Positions 38,571 to 50,087 of a stretch of 64,000 bases of DNA are shown in pieces. The number at the start of each line of letters is the position of its first letter. Position 1 is the stretch's first letter. Below the pieces are notes generated by a model, which saw only the letters and a program-made list of their open reading frames with translations, searched no databases and was not told the origin of the DNA. This DNA is from Certhia americana (taxonomy: Eukaryota > Chordata > Aves > Passeriformes > Certhiidae). The stretch lies in NCBI GenBank assembly GCA_018697195.1, contig CM031879.1, positions 39,955,715-40,019,714 on the forward strand. The letters are read 5' to 3'. A program made the position numbers and the translations under genes.

Positions 38571-39480
38571 TATAGTGTTTACTTTGGAAAACAGAGAAGA
38601 TATTTCCTTTGCGTATCCAGTTTAGCACATGCAATTGTGACATCAAGAGGAGCCATTCTTCAGAAAGAACAACTGAACTGGCTTTAACTGCCTCATAATG
38701 TGCTAGTATTTCTTTTCTGTTGGGGTAGTGGGCTTCAAAATATTTCTGCCTGATACTGAAGGAATTGAAAACACATCTTGTATGCCTATTCCTTTGACAA
38801 AATACTTTAGTGCCCTGAATCCCTTTTGATTTTCCTACAGCTTCTTTCTTCAATTTCATCACCACCAGCTTGAATAACTAAGAGAGAGTAATATTCAGAG
38901 GGCCATACCAGATGAGGAGTTTACTAGTAAAGTCCCATACTCGGGTCTCAGAGAGGCAGCAAACTTTCCTGTGGATGTGTCCCATCAGCAAGAGATGTGT
39001 GCCACTCAGAAGGGAGTTGCCTACGACAATTACCCTTCTTCTTGCATTGTAAAGCTAGTAGCAACACATAGGGTTGGCTGACTCACCCTAGGCAACCTCA
39101 AAGATGGTCTTTCTCCTACTTTATCATTTTCCTGGCTTCGTTTCCAGAGCCTCGTATCTTTTCCATAGAGGCAGCCAGTGTGGGAAGGGAGATCAAGAGG
39201 TCTGCTAGCTCAGGCAGGGGCGTGGGCCTCCACTCTTTCCTGTCTCTTAGGTCCCCTCCTGCCTGTGAGAACATAGGGGATCCTCCACTTCCTGAGGTTC
39301 AGCAGGCTGCTACCCTGCCTCAAGATTGGTGCAGAGCAGCTGCAGTATTCAATCCTCCTCAGATGCCCTGGTACTCCTTAACCTTTCCATCTCCTCTTGA
39401 AGTTGTACCACCAGGCTGAATAGGACATCAACCTGCTCACACTTCACACAGACAATGTCTCTGCTACCTTTTGATACCAA
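38571..39480 (-). pseudogene. CR1 LINE ORF1 relic
   Basis: On the minus strand, patched over frames, the order of CR1 ORF1 features is preserved. CVKCEQVDVLFSLVVQLQEE (about 39450-39390) is the Cys-containing lead-in and coiled coil (EEMERLRSTRASEED). IVVGNSLLSGTH-like sequence at about 39030-38990 equals the CR1 'VVGDSLLRGTE' block of the esterase-like domain. KFAASLRPEYGT equals its 'EVCCLPGA' segment, then YYSLLVIQAG, then GTKVFCQRN..CVFNSFSI equals the 'KVKGMGAQVVFSSILP' region. RKGNIFSVF equals the C-terminal 'RGKxIF' word. Stops and frameshifts are frequent, so it is a dead copy. A 105-codon minus-strand open frame at 38865-38548 is part of this relic, not a separate gene. Confidence 0.75.
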
Positions 39481-39489
39481 CTATATATA

Positions 39490-40032
39490 TGAGAAATATT
39501 ATATACATAAGAAATAATTGTATACTGAAGAATATGCAAGGATGAACAAGGACTAACTGTTTAAGCCATACTAGAACATCAGAACTCAAAAATTCCACGT
39601 GTTACCATGGAAGCAGACAGCACAGTAACTAGTCTTACTGGAACAGTGTTAAGCCACAAGGGGAACTTGACCTTCTGAATTGTCCTTCTCAGCCTAGGAG
39701 AAGCATCTCTGGGGCATGGCGTTTGGAATTGTCAACCTGTTTTTACATGTTTTCTTAGCCTTCTGATTCTTACATTCTTGTAGTGGAGTTTCTCATGAAC
39801 TTTCGTGTAAACAATAATTGTTTTCACATTCCTCTCTAGAGGAAGCACGACTTGATAGACTTTTGGTATGACCTGTGAGTTTGAGAAGTAACAACTTCAC
39901 CCTCCAATCCCTAGTCACCTTTAGAATAATATATATATCGAGGTCACACAATAAACTTCCCTTCTTTTCCTCCTTGCTGTGAGAAGAGAGTTGTCATGAG
40001 TACGTGTGTCTGTTCCTGTATCTATAGCGACA
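39490..40032 (+). mobile_element. LTR-like segment (ERVK-like), approximate
   Basis: Near its right end the segment has TAATATATATATCGAGG (TATA-like), then CACAATAAACTTCCC (AATAAA polyadenylation signal). It then runs through TGTCTGTTCCTGTATC to ATAGCGACA, the order seen at the ends of some avian retroviral LTRs. The left end (TGAGAAATATT at 39490) is a guess. It sits directly upstream of the CR1 ORF1 relic, which suggests insertion into or beside that CR1 copy. No target-site duplication or primer-binding site could be confirmed. Confidence 0.45.
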
Positions 40033-41943
40033 AGGAATCATGAAGAGCAAAAATCACCACCTTTGGCAGGAGCCAGATGCTCTCTTATGAATTAAAAGCC
40101 TGATGTTACAGAGGCTCAAAAGCACTATTTAGGAACATTTCTTTCTTGAAATCTGTATTTGTAAACAATAGTCACTGTTAAACGTTCATAATAATCGTTA
40201 GCACTATTGTGTGGTATCACAGAATAAAAAGAATGGTAACTTTTCAGCATTTTGTGGAAGAGTAACATTTTATTTACACCTCCAAAGGACATCTGAAGCT
40301 GCATATCGTGCAATTTAGTCAGAAATCAAAGGATCATGATTCATTTTTTATTTCTTAGCAAGACATTTCCTGCTCATTAGCAATATAGCACTGAATTATT
40401 CTTAGATCATTCTTCTGTTTACTGAAAGAGATGTAAAGGTTATGTCTAACAAATTCCTTCTTAAAAAGAGGACAACAATTTAGTGGTACATAGGGATAGA
40501 TGTAGGAAAGACAAATAATTAGAGCTAGTGACATTAAAACCTAACTGCATGAAGTCTGTTTACTTCAAAGAAACTGAGTGTCACTAGAGTAAGGAAGAAA
40601 AAAGAAAATGGCAGTCTGCCAAGGTGAAGTTTTTCTGGGTGACAGGGTGTATTCCAAACTAGAAAAATGCTTGTTATTTAAGCAAAATTGACAATATATT
40701 TTTTTCATTTTTGTCAATATGGTGTATATTTGGCAATATAATCAGTCTAAAAAGTTATCCCTCAGTAAGATATGTACATGTCATTATAGAGGCCAGAGCC
40801 ACTCTCACATTATTAAAGAAGTTTTCCTGGTTCATAACTTCAGAAACGGATATAAAATATTTATATATTTTGGGAAGCAACTTGAACTGTGTTTCTTTTG
40901 AAAGTATTTTGAAAGGGAAATGTTGTGCTTCAATTTTTTTTTTCTAACACTGATTTCTTTAAGTCTGTTAGAATTTTTCAGAGTATTTTATGTCTAAAAA
41001 TATATTGGTGGAAAATGCTGCATTAGTGAGACTGCTACCATCTACAACTCCTTCAGAAGCAAAAAGAAAGAAGACCCAACCCAGAGAGTTCTTCCTCTCC
41101 CTTCTCAGAAGACTATGAAATGCAAGGAGCTGAACAAGATCAATATCTACAAAAAGTCTTACTTCTTGTAATAAATTTTAATATTATTAAACAATTAACT
41201 AGTATTTATTTGTACTGTCGAGAGGTTTTAAGGAATATTAACTTCATTACAGTGTGTTTGACTAGATTAAGGCACCAGAAGGTGCAAAGCCAAAACCCTT
41301 GTGCTTAAAAATATTTTTCTCAAATATAAAGAAATAAATTGAACTGATTGTTTGGCTTTAGAAGATTTCTCTGGAAAATAGGGATAATTTCTACCAAATT
41401 TGTTAATTTTTTTCTTTGGTCCTTTTGATTTCATTTGACCCTGAAAATCTTGTATACAGAAATAGGATAAAAAGGAAGAATCTTTTTATATTAAGAGAAA
41501 ATTTTTTATTTTTAGTGTTTTGTCATATTTTTTTTTTTTTAAACTTGGTATTCAAATCAATCCTAAGATGCCCATGACATCACAAAACAATGTATCAAAG
41601 CTTTCAAAGTGACAATTCTATGCTCGTATTTACTGAAATATCAAGGACAGTTTACAAATTAGTCAGTTTTTCTTCCTAATTCTGCTACACATATAATTAT
41701 TGAATCATATTATAGCATGTGCTGCTCAAGCTGCATATTTCACTAATCAACCAGCACAATTTTGTGTGTTGCTTGTTTTAGTGTTTGTGAACTTGTAAAA
41801 GTATTTTACCAATTCAGTTACACGTTTCACCAATCCAATTGAGTACTGCATGGATCCACCTGTATGTGAAAATCCAGGTAGATGTGGAGCTGATTAGCTT
41901 GTAGTAATATCTTAAGAGCTTTCTTGTAAGCAGTATTTTAAGG
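40033..41943. other. Unique non-coding DNA
   Basis: AT-rich, with T11-type runs near 40936 and 41529. No gene or mobile element recognised. Confidence 0.5.
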
Positions 41944-42000
41944 TTTTGTTTTTGTTTTTGTTTTTGTTTTTGTTTTTTTTGTTTTTTTTTTTTTTTTTTG
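41944..42000 (+). repeat. (TTTTTG)n plus T homopolymer
   Basis: About five TTTTTG units, then T runs broken by one G, then GGTGGTGGGGGAGG. It lies about 125 bp from the 3' end of the adjacent CR1 copy. Confidence 0.93.
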
Positions 42001-42125
42001 GTGGTGGGGGAGGTTTAAGTATTATTTACATACTATACACTCTGGGTTTGGACAGTTTGTCTCATCCCAACTGCTGCAGAAGTTTTCCCTACACATTCTA
42101 GGGCATTCAAGTTTTAACATTATAA

Positions 42126-42507
42126 ATAGAATCACAGAATGGCCTGGGTTGGAAGGGACCTTAAAGATCACATAATCCAAACACATTCACTACCACAGGT
42201 TGCTCAGAGTTCCATCCAACCTGGCCTTGAGCACTTCCAGGGATGGGGTATCCAAAACCTATTCCACAAACCTCACAGCAGGGAACTTCCTCCAAATAAC
42301 TGATCTAAACCCTTGCTCTTTCAGTTTGGAGCCATGCTTCTCTCATCCTCACTACATGGTTTTGTTAATAGTCTGTATCTTCCCTCTAGGGTCCCCTCTG
42401 GTACTGAAAGGCCACAAATAGGTCACCCTGAAGCCTTCACTTTTCCAGGCTGAACAAACCAAATTTTCTTAGCATTTCCTCATAGGAGAGTTGCTCCATT
42501 CCTTGGC
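42126..42507 (-). mobile_element. CR1 LINE 3' fragment (minus strand)
   Basis: ATAGAATCACAGAATGGCC followed by GGGTTGGAAGGGACCTTAAA is the reverse complement of the avian CR1 terminus. Reading on the minus strand from about 42507, GGAGCAACTCTCCTATGAGG (the ORF2 C-terminal 'LSYEE' region) leads into TTTGTTCAGCCTGGAAAAG, then GTACCAGAGGGGACCC and CCCATCCCTGGAAGTGCTC, ending in the ATTCTGTGATTCTAT tail. The copy is 5'-truncated, which is normal for CR1. It is one of the better preserved copies in the window. Confidence 0.93.
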
Positions 42508-43590
42508 ATATCTCTCTGGCAGTGTGAAGCAGTCAATACTGTATTTTCAAACCATTGGCTCCTATGATAATTGGTATAAAGGCCTCTCAGGGAAACATTT
42601 CCTAATTTTTCATGAAAGCAGTCTAGCCAATCTGAGCCTAAATTAACAAATAACAGACCAATTACTGAAGAGAGGAAGAACTGAGTAAGTTCTGATACTT
42701 GTAAAGTAAGAAAGGAAGCAGAAAGAGTCTGAGGCTTCTGCGCAAATTCCCTGAAATAGGACCTCAAAATTTTTCTTTGGCAGTTTATGTACAGGAAACA
42801 CTTAGAGATTGCTGAAGTGATAAAGGGGGACAGAAAGGTCAACCACATATTCCCCACCAGACACATTAACTAGAAGGAACTGAAAAGTTTTGAAAAGGCC
42901 AAAATAATGACACTGCTTCTTGGGTTCTCCTGTGAGTGGACAGGATTCCAAGAGTCATTATGGAAGTTTTATTGTGTGTACAACTGTCCTACCAAAGCTG
43001 GAAGGAGACAGGAAAATACAGGCTAAAGAGAAAAAAGGTGAGGAGAGAGAAGGAACCTTTCTCCAATGAAGGACAAAGAGAACTTCTTGTAGGAAAGAGC
43101 AAGAAGGGACTGGAGTGCAAAAGCCCAAGCTGACAGTTTGATATAGATACTGAGACACAGCTAGTAAAAAAAATACCAGTGCTAGGTATGTTTCTAGAAG
43201 ATACTAGATTCTAAATCTCTGAAGGCTATGAGCACAGGCAAGTGGGAGCAATATGTTGGAAAGTTCAGAATTATTTTCCCAAGTAAGTACTTGGGAGTTT
43301 AAATTCTAAATATTTCTAGTCACATGCAGAAGGAAGGTTCAATGAAAACCTTGCAGATGTGTCGTTGCTGTAGTTTTTACAGAAATTATGGGGTTTTGAT
43401 GCTTCATTTTAATTCATAGTCCTTGAATTATACATCTGGAATGCCACTTTCCTACAGAATATTCCATGGGGTTGATTTACCATACTTTTGGAAATATACG
43501 GAAATGGCTGGTTTTTGGTTTTTAACTAATGCTGAGCTGCTACACTACATTTGTTATTTCTGAATAGCAAACAGCTATCACACTTTTACG
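42508..43590. other. Unique non-coding DNA
   Basis: A 128-codon minus-strand frame (42866-42480) overlaps the CR1 end and has no family features. Otherwise nothing recognisable. Confidence 0.45.
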
Positions 43591-43622
43591 TACACACACA
43601 CATATATACATATATATGTATA
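43591..43622 (+). repeat. Compound (CA)n(TA)n microsatellite
   Basis: Short CA run passing into TA units with single C and G interruptions. Confidence 0.92.
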
Positions 43623-44932
43623 TTTCTTTTAAAATAAATGCACAGGGACTTTTTTTTTTCATTCAGCTAATCCCTCATTTCTTGACAGTTTTTCTGTGTT
43701 TTCATATCACGTTGGTCTGAGTTCAATAATACATTACCAGTGTCCATTACAAAAGGAATATTTCTGATATTCAGCACAAAAAAATTCCCATGAGTTAGCT
43801 AAAGTATAATCTATTCCTTATAACACTGAAATGAATGCTGAGTAAGTTACTTAAAACTCTACATGAATAAAGTATTTGAAACAGGCCCTAAGGGAAAGCT
43901 AAGGTTTAATGGCTATACATGTAACAGTGATACATTTCTTGACACACAGCATGCAAAAGAACAGATTCCATGATGAGTGTTTCTAAAGTACTAGATTAGT
44001 TGAAGCTAAACAAAAGTTGGTATATTTTTATGACCCTTACCAGTTCTTATGGGAAAAAATCCTACCTTGGAGCTAAGTATTAATCTATGCTCATAGAAAA
44101 CATCAAATCTGTAAGTGAAAAGGAAAGTGAATAAAAACATAAAAAAAACCCTGCCCTTACTTTCTTTCCACTCTAACTACAATCAAACAATATCCTGAAA
44201 TATTAATAAATAAATATTATGAAATTAATTACTTTTCAAATTGTACTTTGGTGACAAGAATCACCACACTACGCCAGCACTAAGCATAACGGAAACTAAG
44301 GAAACATCATTTATTTAAAATTTTGCTATTGGGATTTTTTTCGAAATAATTCTTTCTTTCAAAAGGATTTACAATTAAGTAACTGACAAATGGCTTCTAT
44401 TTAACATAGGGCTTCCATTACTCTCCACTTTGTATTTATGCATATCATACATGTAAATATGCCTCTACCTTTATAATTTGATCTTTAAATCTTGTTATAT
44501 AAAGATCTCTCTCTCATACCCATTTTTCCCTACTGTAAGAAAAAACCACTAAAAATAGGCCAAGATTTTTTTCATATAAAGTGTGATTTCATTAACAAAA
44601 ACTTTTAAAATATAAGCTTATTCTCTTTCAAAAATTAACTAGTCCAAGCTAATGGAAAAATTTTACTGAGTAGAGAAGTGGAAAGAAAATCTTAAGAACA
44701 TGTTTGAATGCCAAAAAAATTCTTTCTAAAAAACTAATCTTTAAGTTTTTTCTAAAAAATACAGGTTTTTACAGTTTTTGACAGTTTGACTGAATTAAAG
44801 TAAAACAAGCTTGTTTCTTTAAGCACTGGCAGAACTTATTTAATAGTCATTTTACATTGCTGATAAAAAAAAAATAAAACTCATCATTTCACTTTTTAAT
44901 TATGTGATAAAGTGTGTTAACTTGGAGTTTCA
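43623..44932. other. Unique non-coding DNA
   Basis: AT-rich with no open frame of note and no mobile element recognised. Confidence 0.5.
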
Positions 44933-45125
44933 AGTCATAGAGTATTCTGAGCTGGAAGGCCACCTCCTGGCCTGCATAGGATGCCCCAAGAGTCACACAC
45001 TCCCTGTGCCTGAGAGTCTTGACAAATGCTTCTTGAGCTCTGTCAGGCTGGTGCTGTGACCACTTCGCTGGGGAGCCTGTTCCAGTGCCCAACCACCCTC
45101 TGGGTGAAAACTTTTTAAAACTATT
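44933..45125 (-). mobile_element. CR1 LINE 3' fragment (minus strand)
   Basis: On the minus strand: TTTTCACCCAGAGGGTGGTTG, then GGCACTGGAACAGGCTCCCC, then AGGAGGTGGCCTTCCAGCTC and AGAATACTCTATGACTTGAA. These are CR1 3' landmarks of a subfamily with a different tail from the copy at 42.1 kb. The minus-strand open frame 45131-44889 is this fragment, not a gene. Confidence 0.88.
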
Positions 45126-46583
45126 TAACATAAACCACCATGATGCAGCTTCATATTATTCTAGGGATTATTATCCCCTCTTAAAAGTTAAATTTTCATT
45201 CAAAGGTGAATGATTTTGCTAGAACCACCTCAGGTATTAGTGAAAACTGAGATTACAATAAGAAGCTCAATTAGGAGAGAATTTTAAATTACCATCATAC
45301 AAGCAAAATATATTTCCTATTTACTTATCATTTATGTGTAAAATAAGTAAGTGAGGGACTGTTATTAAAAACTATTCCAAAAATTGATATTATCTGTCTC
45401 AGTAAGAAATGCTAGAATCAAAGAAAAATTCAAATATTTTGACATAAAAAAAGAAACTAAATTAAATGTGTCCCACTGTTTCATCTATTTTACTGCATGT
45501 AGAATACTAATCCACTTTTGTTTACAGATGAAAATAATTAGCAATTATATTAAACCTTCCAAACCCCAATTTGCAGTCTACTTGCAAATAACCCTTTTTT
45601 TATCACATTTCCATCTGAACCATCCAGTACAGTTCCTAAAAATTTTTATAGATCAAGAAGACATGATATTTAGGCATCACCTCAAAAAATCATAAGTATT
45701 TTTTCCTCTTATTTCATATGAGGTATCTGTGAAGGCCTTTTGCAGGAACTGCACAGCAGCATCACAAACTGTCCCTTTAATCTTTTCTAAAACTGAGTCT
45801 ATGATAGAAAGAAGTCCAAAATGTGTTGTCAGCTTCAGTACACTTACAGTTCCTTTGGATGACTAAAGTCGGGCCATCTTGACCATTTCAGACCATCACA
45901 GGTTGAAAAACACACTGTACAAAGAAATTCCAAGAGAAGCAAGCCAAAATGATCGCAGTACCTCCAAACTGCTATGGAAAGCAAGCCAAATTCCAGGTTT
46001 AACATGGAATGCCATAATTTTGCTCCAGATTTAATTCCCCTTCCTCTCTTTCTGCAACATGTTTTCTTCAAGATGCTGCCAATTATATCTCCACACACAT
46101 TTTGCAAATATTCCAATATTAGCAACAAAAACACAGTATTAAGAACCATCAGTAAGATTTCTTGATTACTGAATGAGAGAATCAACCTTACCCTGTGATG
46201 TGTTACATGAATCTCCAGTGTATGCTTTATTCTGTGAAAAACAGCAAATGGATTCTTCCTTCTGACCTGAACACTTAAAGGGCTGCTCTGCCCTTTTCTC
46301 TTCCCTATTCTCTGTTGGGAATAACATGAAAATTCAATTGTGAGAGCAGAATAGGTGCTCTCTCATTTAAAAATTCCACCTCGCTTATGCATCAAAAAAA
46401 TTTAATGTTCTAGAAATATATGTCTGATATTGAGAGACAGGCAAAGAGTGAATTGATAAATATCAGCAAAACTGTTTTATTTCAGTGTTTTAAGTTAGTT
46501 CCATAAGATGTTTGTCAGTTAAGATTTATTAAATGTGAAGGAAAATGAAATGTAATTCTTTCTCAGCTTTATTGTGTTTTTGG
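45126..46583. other. Unique non-coding DNA; one open frame ending at a donor-like site
   Basis: A minus-strand frame is open from 46185 to 45844 (113 codons, no ATG start) and terminates within AACTGTAAGTG, a strong donor-like word. An acceptor-like CACATCACAG sits just upstream at about 46193, but its pyrimidine tract is poor. I do not recognise the product and give no coding call. Confidence 0.45.
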
Positions 46584-46608
46584 TTTTTTTTTTTTTTTTT
46601 TTTTTTTT
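46584..46608 (+). repeat. T homopolymer, 25 bp
   Basis: Uninterrupted run of 25 T after GTTTTTGG. Confidence 0.95.
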
Positions 46609-48438
46609 GTGGTCTAGAGCACGGATTCTAATAAAAATCTGATTATAAGCGTTTCTGTCAATGGATTATAACACTGAACTATAAAAGAATTTTTTAATTT
46701 TCCCCAGACTAAATTCTATTTTATGTCTCAATTAATCTGAGAGTTCAATATTTGCTTCTATTTATTCTCCTTCCGTCCTATGCTACTTTTCCATTTGCAT
46801 ATTCTTGAATCTCTTTTTGAAGGGTCTCTATTATTCACCAGTCCTTTTATTGATCTGATCCAGCTCATCAGGATAGGAAGGAAATAGCCATTGTCAGGCT
46901 CCTTCTTGATCATTTTAAGATCTTTCAGTGCAGGTCATAATGCCCCCAGAATAAGAAAAGGAATCATGATCAGAAAAGACAGAGTGAGGAGAAAATTTTT
47001 GATATATCAGTAATCTGTCAGATTAAAAAATGGGATTTAATTTTATTCTGAAACTTTTCTTCAATGTTGTTTTGCACTCTGCAAAACCATTACATCTCCA
47101 TCTGTCTAAAGAAATAGAATGAATATTGCTGGTACTTAGAATACTTAATGGTCTTCAGTTTCTACCTCTTTTCTGATTCTCCATGCAAATTTGCATGCCT
47201 TCTCCTCCTTCCAATACTGTGACAGTGCTCACATACTTCTTCTTTTGATATCCATCATGTCCATTCCTCTGTCTGTCTGACTCCTCGACCCTGCACCACT
47301 GATGGGCCAGATCCTCACAGCAGTCACATAGCTGCTTCCAAGCACAGCCCTGCTTAATCAGTTTTCCAGATGACTGCAGCCACATTAAGATGGAAAGTTT
47401 TAACACATTGCATTGTCTCAAGCTTTGTTTAAACATTAACAGTAGTCTTCCAAGAAAATGCCAACAGCCAGAGTCAGCCCTGAGCAAAGACTTCTCCTAG
47501 GTTAGCAGCAGTAACCACTAAAATCACAAGCCTCTTGGAAAACTCAAAGACATACAATTTCTGCTACAACATAACTTAGAGTGACTCATAATTAGTAAAG
47601 TACTGATGATCTAAGACAATGACAGAATTATAAAGTACTAATGTGGCAGTTTTGCCTTGGCAACTCGTGATGACACACTTTTAGCCGAGGTAAGAAATAT
47701 AAGTAGAAATGAATACTGTTCATTTAAAAAAAAAAAAAAAAAAACCAACACATTAAATCATCATTATTAAATTGGTTTCTATAAGACTCAGTGAGGAAAA
47801 TTGAAGAAAAATACCAAATACAGAATCAATTTTTTATATTACCATGTTACTTTTTTTAATCATCTTCAGTGATATGCCTGTGACTAAGAAAGTACTTTCA
47901 GAACAGAATTACTACCTTAGGCAGTTTAATCATGAATTAATTTTCAAGTAAGCTCTTGACTAAGGACTGAAAATGAACTAAGAATTTAAAGAAAAAAAAT
48001 CTAAATCTAGAAAATTGTTAAATATATGGAACAACCTCCCTGTTGCTGAATAGGAAATGCTGAAAGTTTCTGAGAGGAAAAAACCTAATGTCTGTCTGGC
48101 TTCAGAAATGTGCATCATTACAAAAAAAAAAAAAAGTATTAAAAGAATTAGATAATTTTTGTTCCATATAGCATGAGGAAGCATCATCATTATTAGCCAC
48201 AAGAAAGAGCCAGGAAATTTACACCAGAATTTTTATTCATAACAATAATTTTAGATAGAGCTCTTCCAGAGAGCCACCCAGAGGGAATAACTTAAATGGA
48301 ACCGTCTGTCAGCTCACTAAATAAAGAGACAAAAACTGCACTACTTACTGCAAAAAACATGCCAAAACCGACCTGAAACTTAAAATAGTATTCAACTTCA
48401 GATAAAAGAAAAGGTTGTGTTAACAGGAGGAAAATGCA

Positions 48439-48470
<32 letters not shown>

Positions 48471-48841
48471 AAAAACCAAACTATAAATGCAAAATGTGAA
48501 CATTAAGACAGATAACTTTGGTAATTGAAAAGAAATGAAAACAATCTATTCTATTTTTAGCAGAAGCTCTACAAATCTATCTAAGCAAATAAGGAAACTT
48601 GTTGATATACCTTTGATGTAATTTTGCTGCCTTCTGTATTTAAATGTTGTGGCTAGTTCTACACTCTGTTTCTGAGATATGACATATTGCTTTGAAACAC
48701 AACAATTTGTTGACGACTTACTTAATATTTCATTGAACACTTCTATAAAAGCACATATCCTTAAAAAAATTGTTATTGTGATAGCAAGATGATTTTCTGC
48801 CTTTTCTTTTATGTATCCTCAGTATTCTTAGGATGCCTACT
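46609..48841. other. Unique non-coding DNA with A-rich tracts
   Basis: Includes A19 at 47726-47744, A20-G-A17 at 48438-48475 and a 110-codon minus-strand frame (47487-47155) with no recognised features. No mobile element identified. Confidence 0.5.
48438..48475 (+). repeat. A20-G-A17 homopolymer tract
   Basis: Two A runs broken by a single G. No SINE or LINE body recognised upstream. Confidence 0.95.
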
Positions 48842-49255
48842 TGTAATTCCTTAAGTCTGATAACTTAGCATAACCCTAGAATTCTGTTAGGAGACAAAAC
48901 ATCCTAGAGGCCTCAGAGCAGGAGGCCGGAAAACCCTACGCTATCTTGGAAAACCAAGGTCCTCTCTAAAACATTTCCTGTAAACTAGAGATTTGGCCCT
49001 TCCAGGGGGGAATTCCAGGGATGGGGGAATAGCACGCCATTCATGCACCATTGGGGCATCCTTGTTAGATATGCTAATTTGTAAGGTCTAGAAATTGTAT
49101 TGGCAATCTATCATGTGCGTGCATTGGGACCCATCCCACCTTGACTAAGTGGTGTACCACAAGGATTCTTATTAAAACACCGAGGAAAAAAACCCTGATC
49201 CTTTAACTGTGTCTGGCTCTCAATTTTTAAGACCAGGAAAAAGCATCAGTTGCAA
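48842..49255 (+). mobile_element. LTR-like segment of an avian endogenous retrovirus
   Basis: The block is more GC-rich than its flanks. It runs through GGAGGCCGGAAAACCC, then TTGGGACCCATCCCACCTTG, then ATTCTTATTAAAACACCGAG (an ATTAAA polyadenylation-type signal), then AACTGTGTCTGGCTCTCAAT. That order of landmarks near the right end matches a class of bird retroviral LTR 3' ends that I recognise. The termini and target duplication could not be fixed; the element may start anywhere between 48834 and 48885. Confidence 0.5.
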
Positions 49256-49850
49256 CTATTTGCATACCTCCTATAAATTTTCTCCATGTTTATATATTCA
49301 GCCTTATAAAGGTGTAGTAAGGATTCTGTGGGGAACTGTACTAACATTTTCAGATAACAGAAGAAGTTAATTTAAGGACTGAGATTTTAGATAGAGTCCT
49401 TGTGGTACCTACAACTCTTATGAGGGGCTTTCTGTCCTTTCATGCAGGATAGGTTTCAGAGAATGCCTTCATAAACAAAGCCTGGGGGACTCCAAAGAGC
49501 TAGAGGGCCACCAGATACCTTATAAGAGAAAAGAGGGTCAGAGAATATCTTGACCACCATAATTTGGATACTACTGGAAAACTACTGGAATATGTTCTTA
49601 CTGTCTGATGCTTTCCATTTTTCAGGATTTCAGTTATCTTTTCAGAAAGAATATTAGTTGGTTGACATGTTGCAGATAAATCCACACCACCTCTTTTAAT
49701 AATCTCATTAAGTTTTAGCATCATATGGATTACTCATTCCTTAATTCAAAATTACCTTGAATAATCACTGACACAGGCAATTAGGAGTAAAGGGTTAATG
49801 TTCTTGGAATACTGATTAGTATACTTAGGGAAAAAATGTACTACTTAAGT
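49256..49850. other. Unique non-coding DNA
   Basis: No recognisable feature between the LTR-like segment and the split CR1 copy. Confidence 0.5.
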
Positions 49851-50087
49851 AGCGCTGTTGGAGACATGGAGATACTGGACAGATTCCAGGAAATGACCAC
49901 AAAAATGATTAAGACACTAAAGCATCTCTCCTATGAAGAAAGTTTATCTGTGACTGTTCAGGTTGGAGTAGAGAAGGCTTTGGGAAATCCTATCAGTGCA
50001 TTAAAGACAGGAGGGAAGATGAACTGAGGACTGTCAGGTGTTGCCTAGTGACAGAACAAGAACCAATGGTCACAAACTGAAACACAG
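49851..50087 (+). mobile_element. CR1 LINE fragment, 5' piece (interrupted by LTR)
   Basis: Sense-strand CR1: GACAGATTCCAGGAAATGACC, then AAGCATCTCTCCTATGAAGA (the C-terminal 'LSYEE' region of ORF2), then GGAGTAGAGAAGGCTTTGGG and GGTCACAAACTGAAACACAG. It stops abruptly where the LTR begins and resumes at 50645, so the two pieces are one copy. Confidence 0.9.
50083..50087 (+). repeat. Left target-site duplication (CACAG)
   Basis: CACAG directly before the LTR corresponds to CAAAG at 50645-50649 directly after it, matching at 4 of 5 positions. Five bases is the size usual for several endogenous retrovirus classes. Confidence 0.6.

Noticed and set aside
38548..38865. 105-codon minus-strand open frame
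   Set aside because: Its translation follows the C-terminal half of CR1 ORF1 (KVFCQRN..CVFNSFSI, then RKGNIFSVF); it is part of a dead LINE copy, not a new gene.
42480..42866. 128-codon minus-strand open frame
   Set aside because: No domain, splice or promoter context; it runs into a CR1 copy, and frames of this size occur by chance in the window.
44889..45131. 80-codon minus-strand open frame
   Set aside because: This is the CR1 3' fragment at 44933-45125.
47155..47487. 110-codon minus-strand open frame
   Set aside because: No recognisable family and no transcript signals; the length is within what chance produces here.
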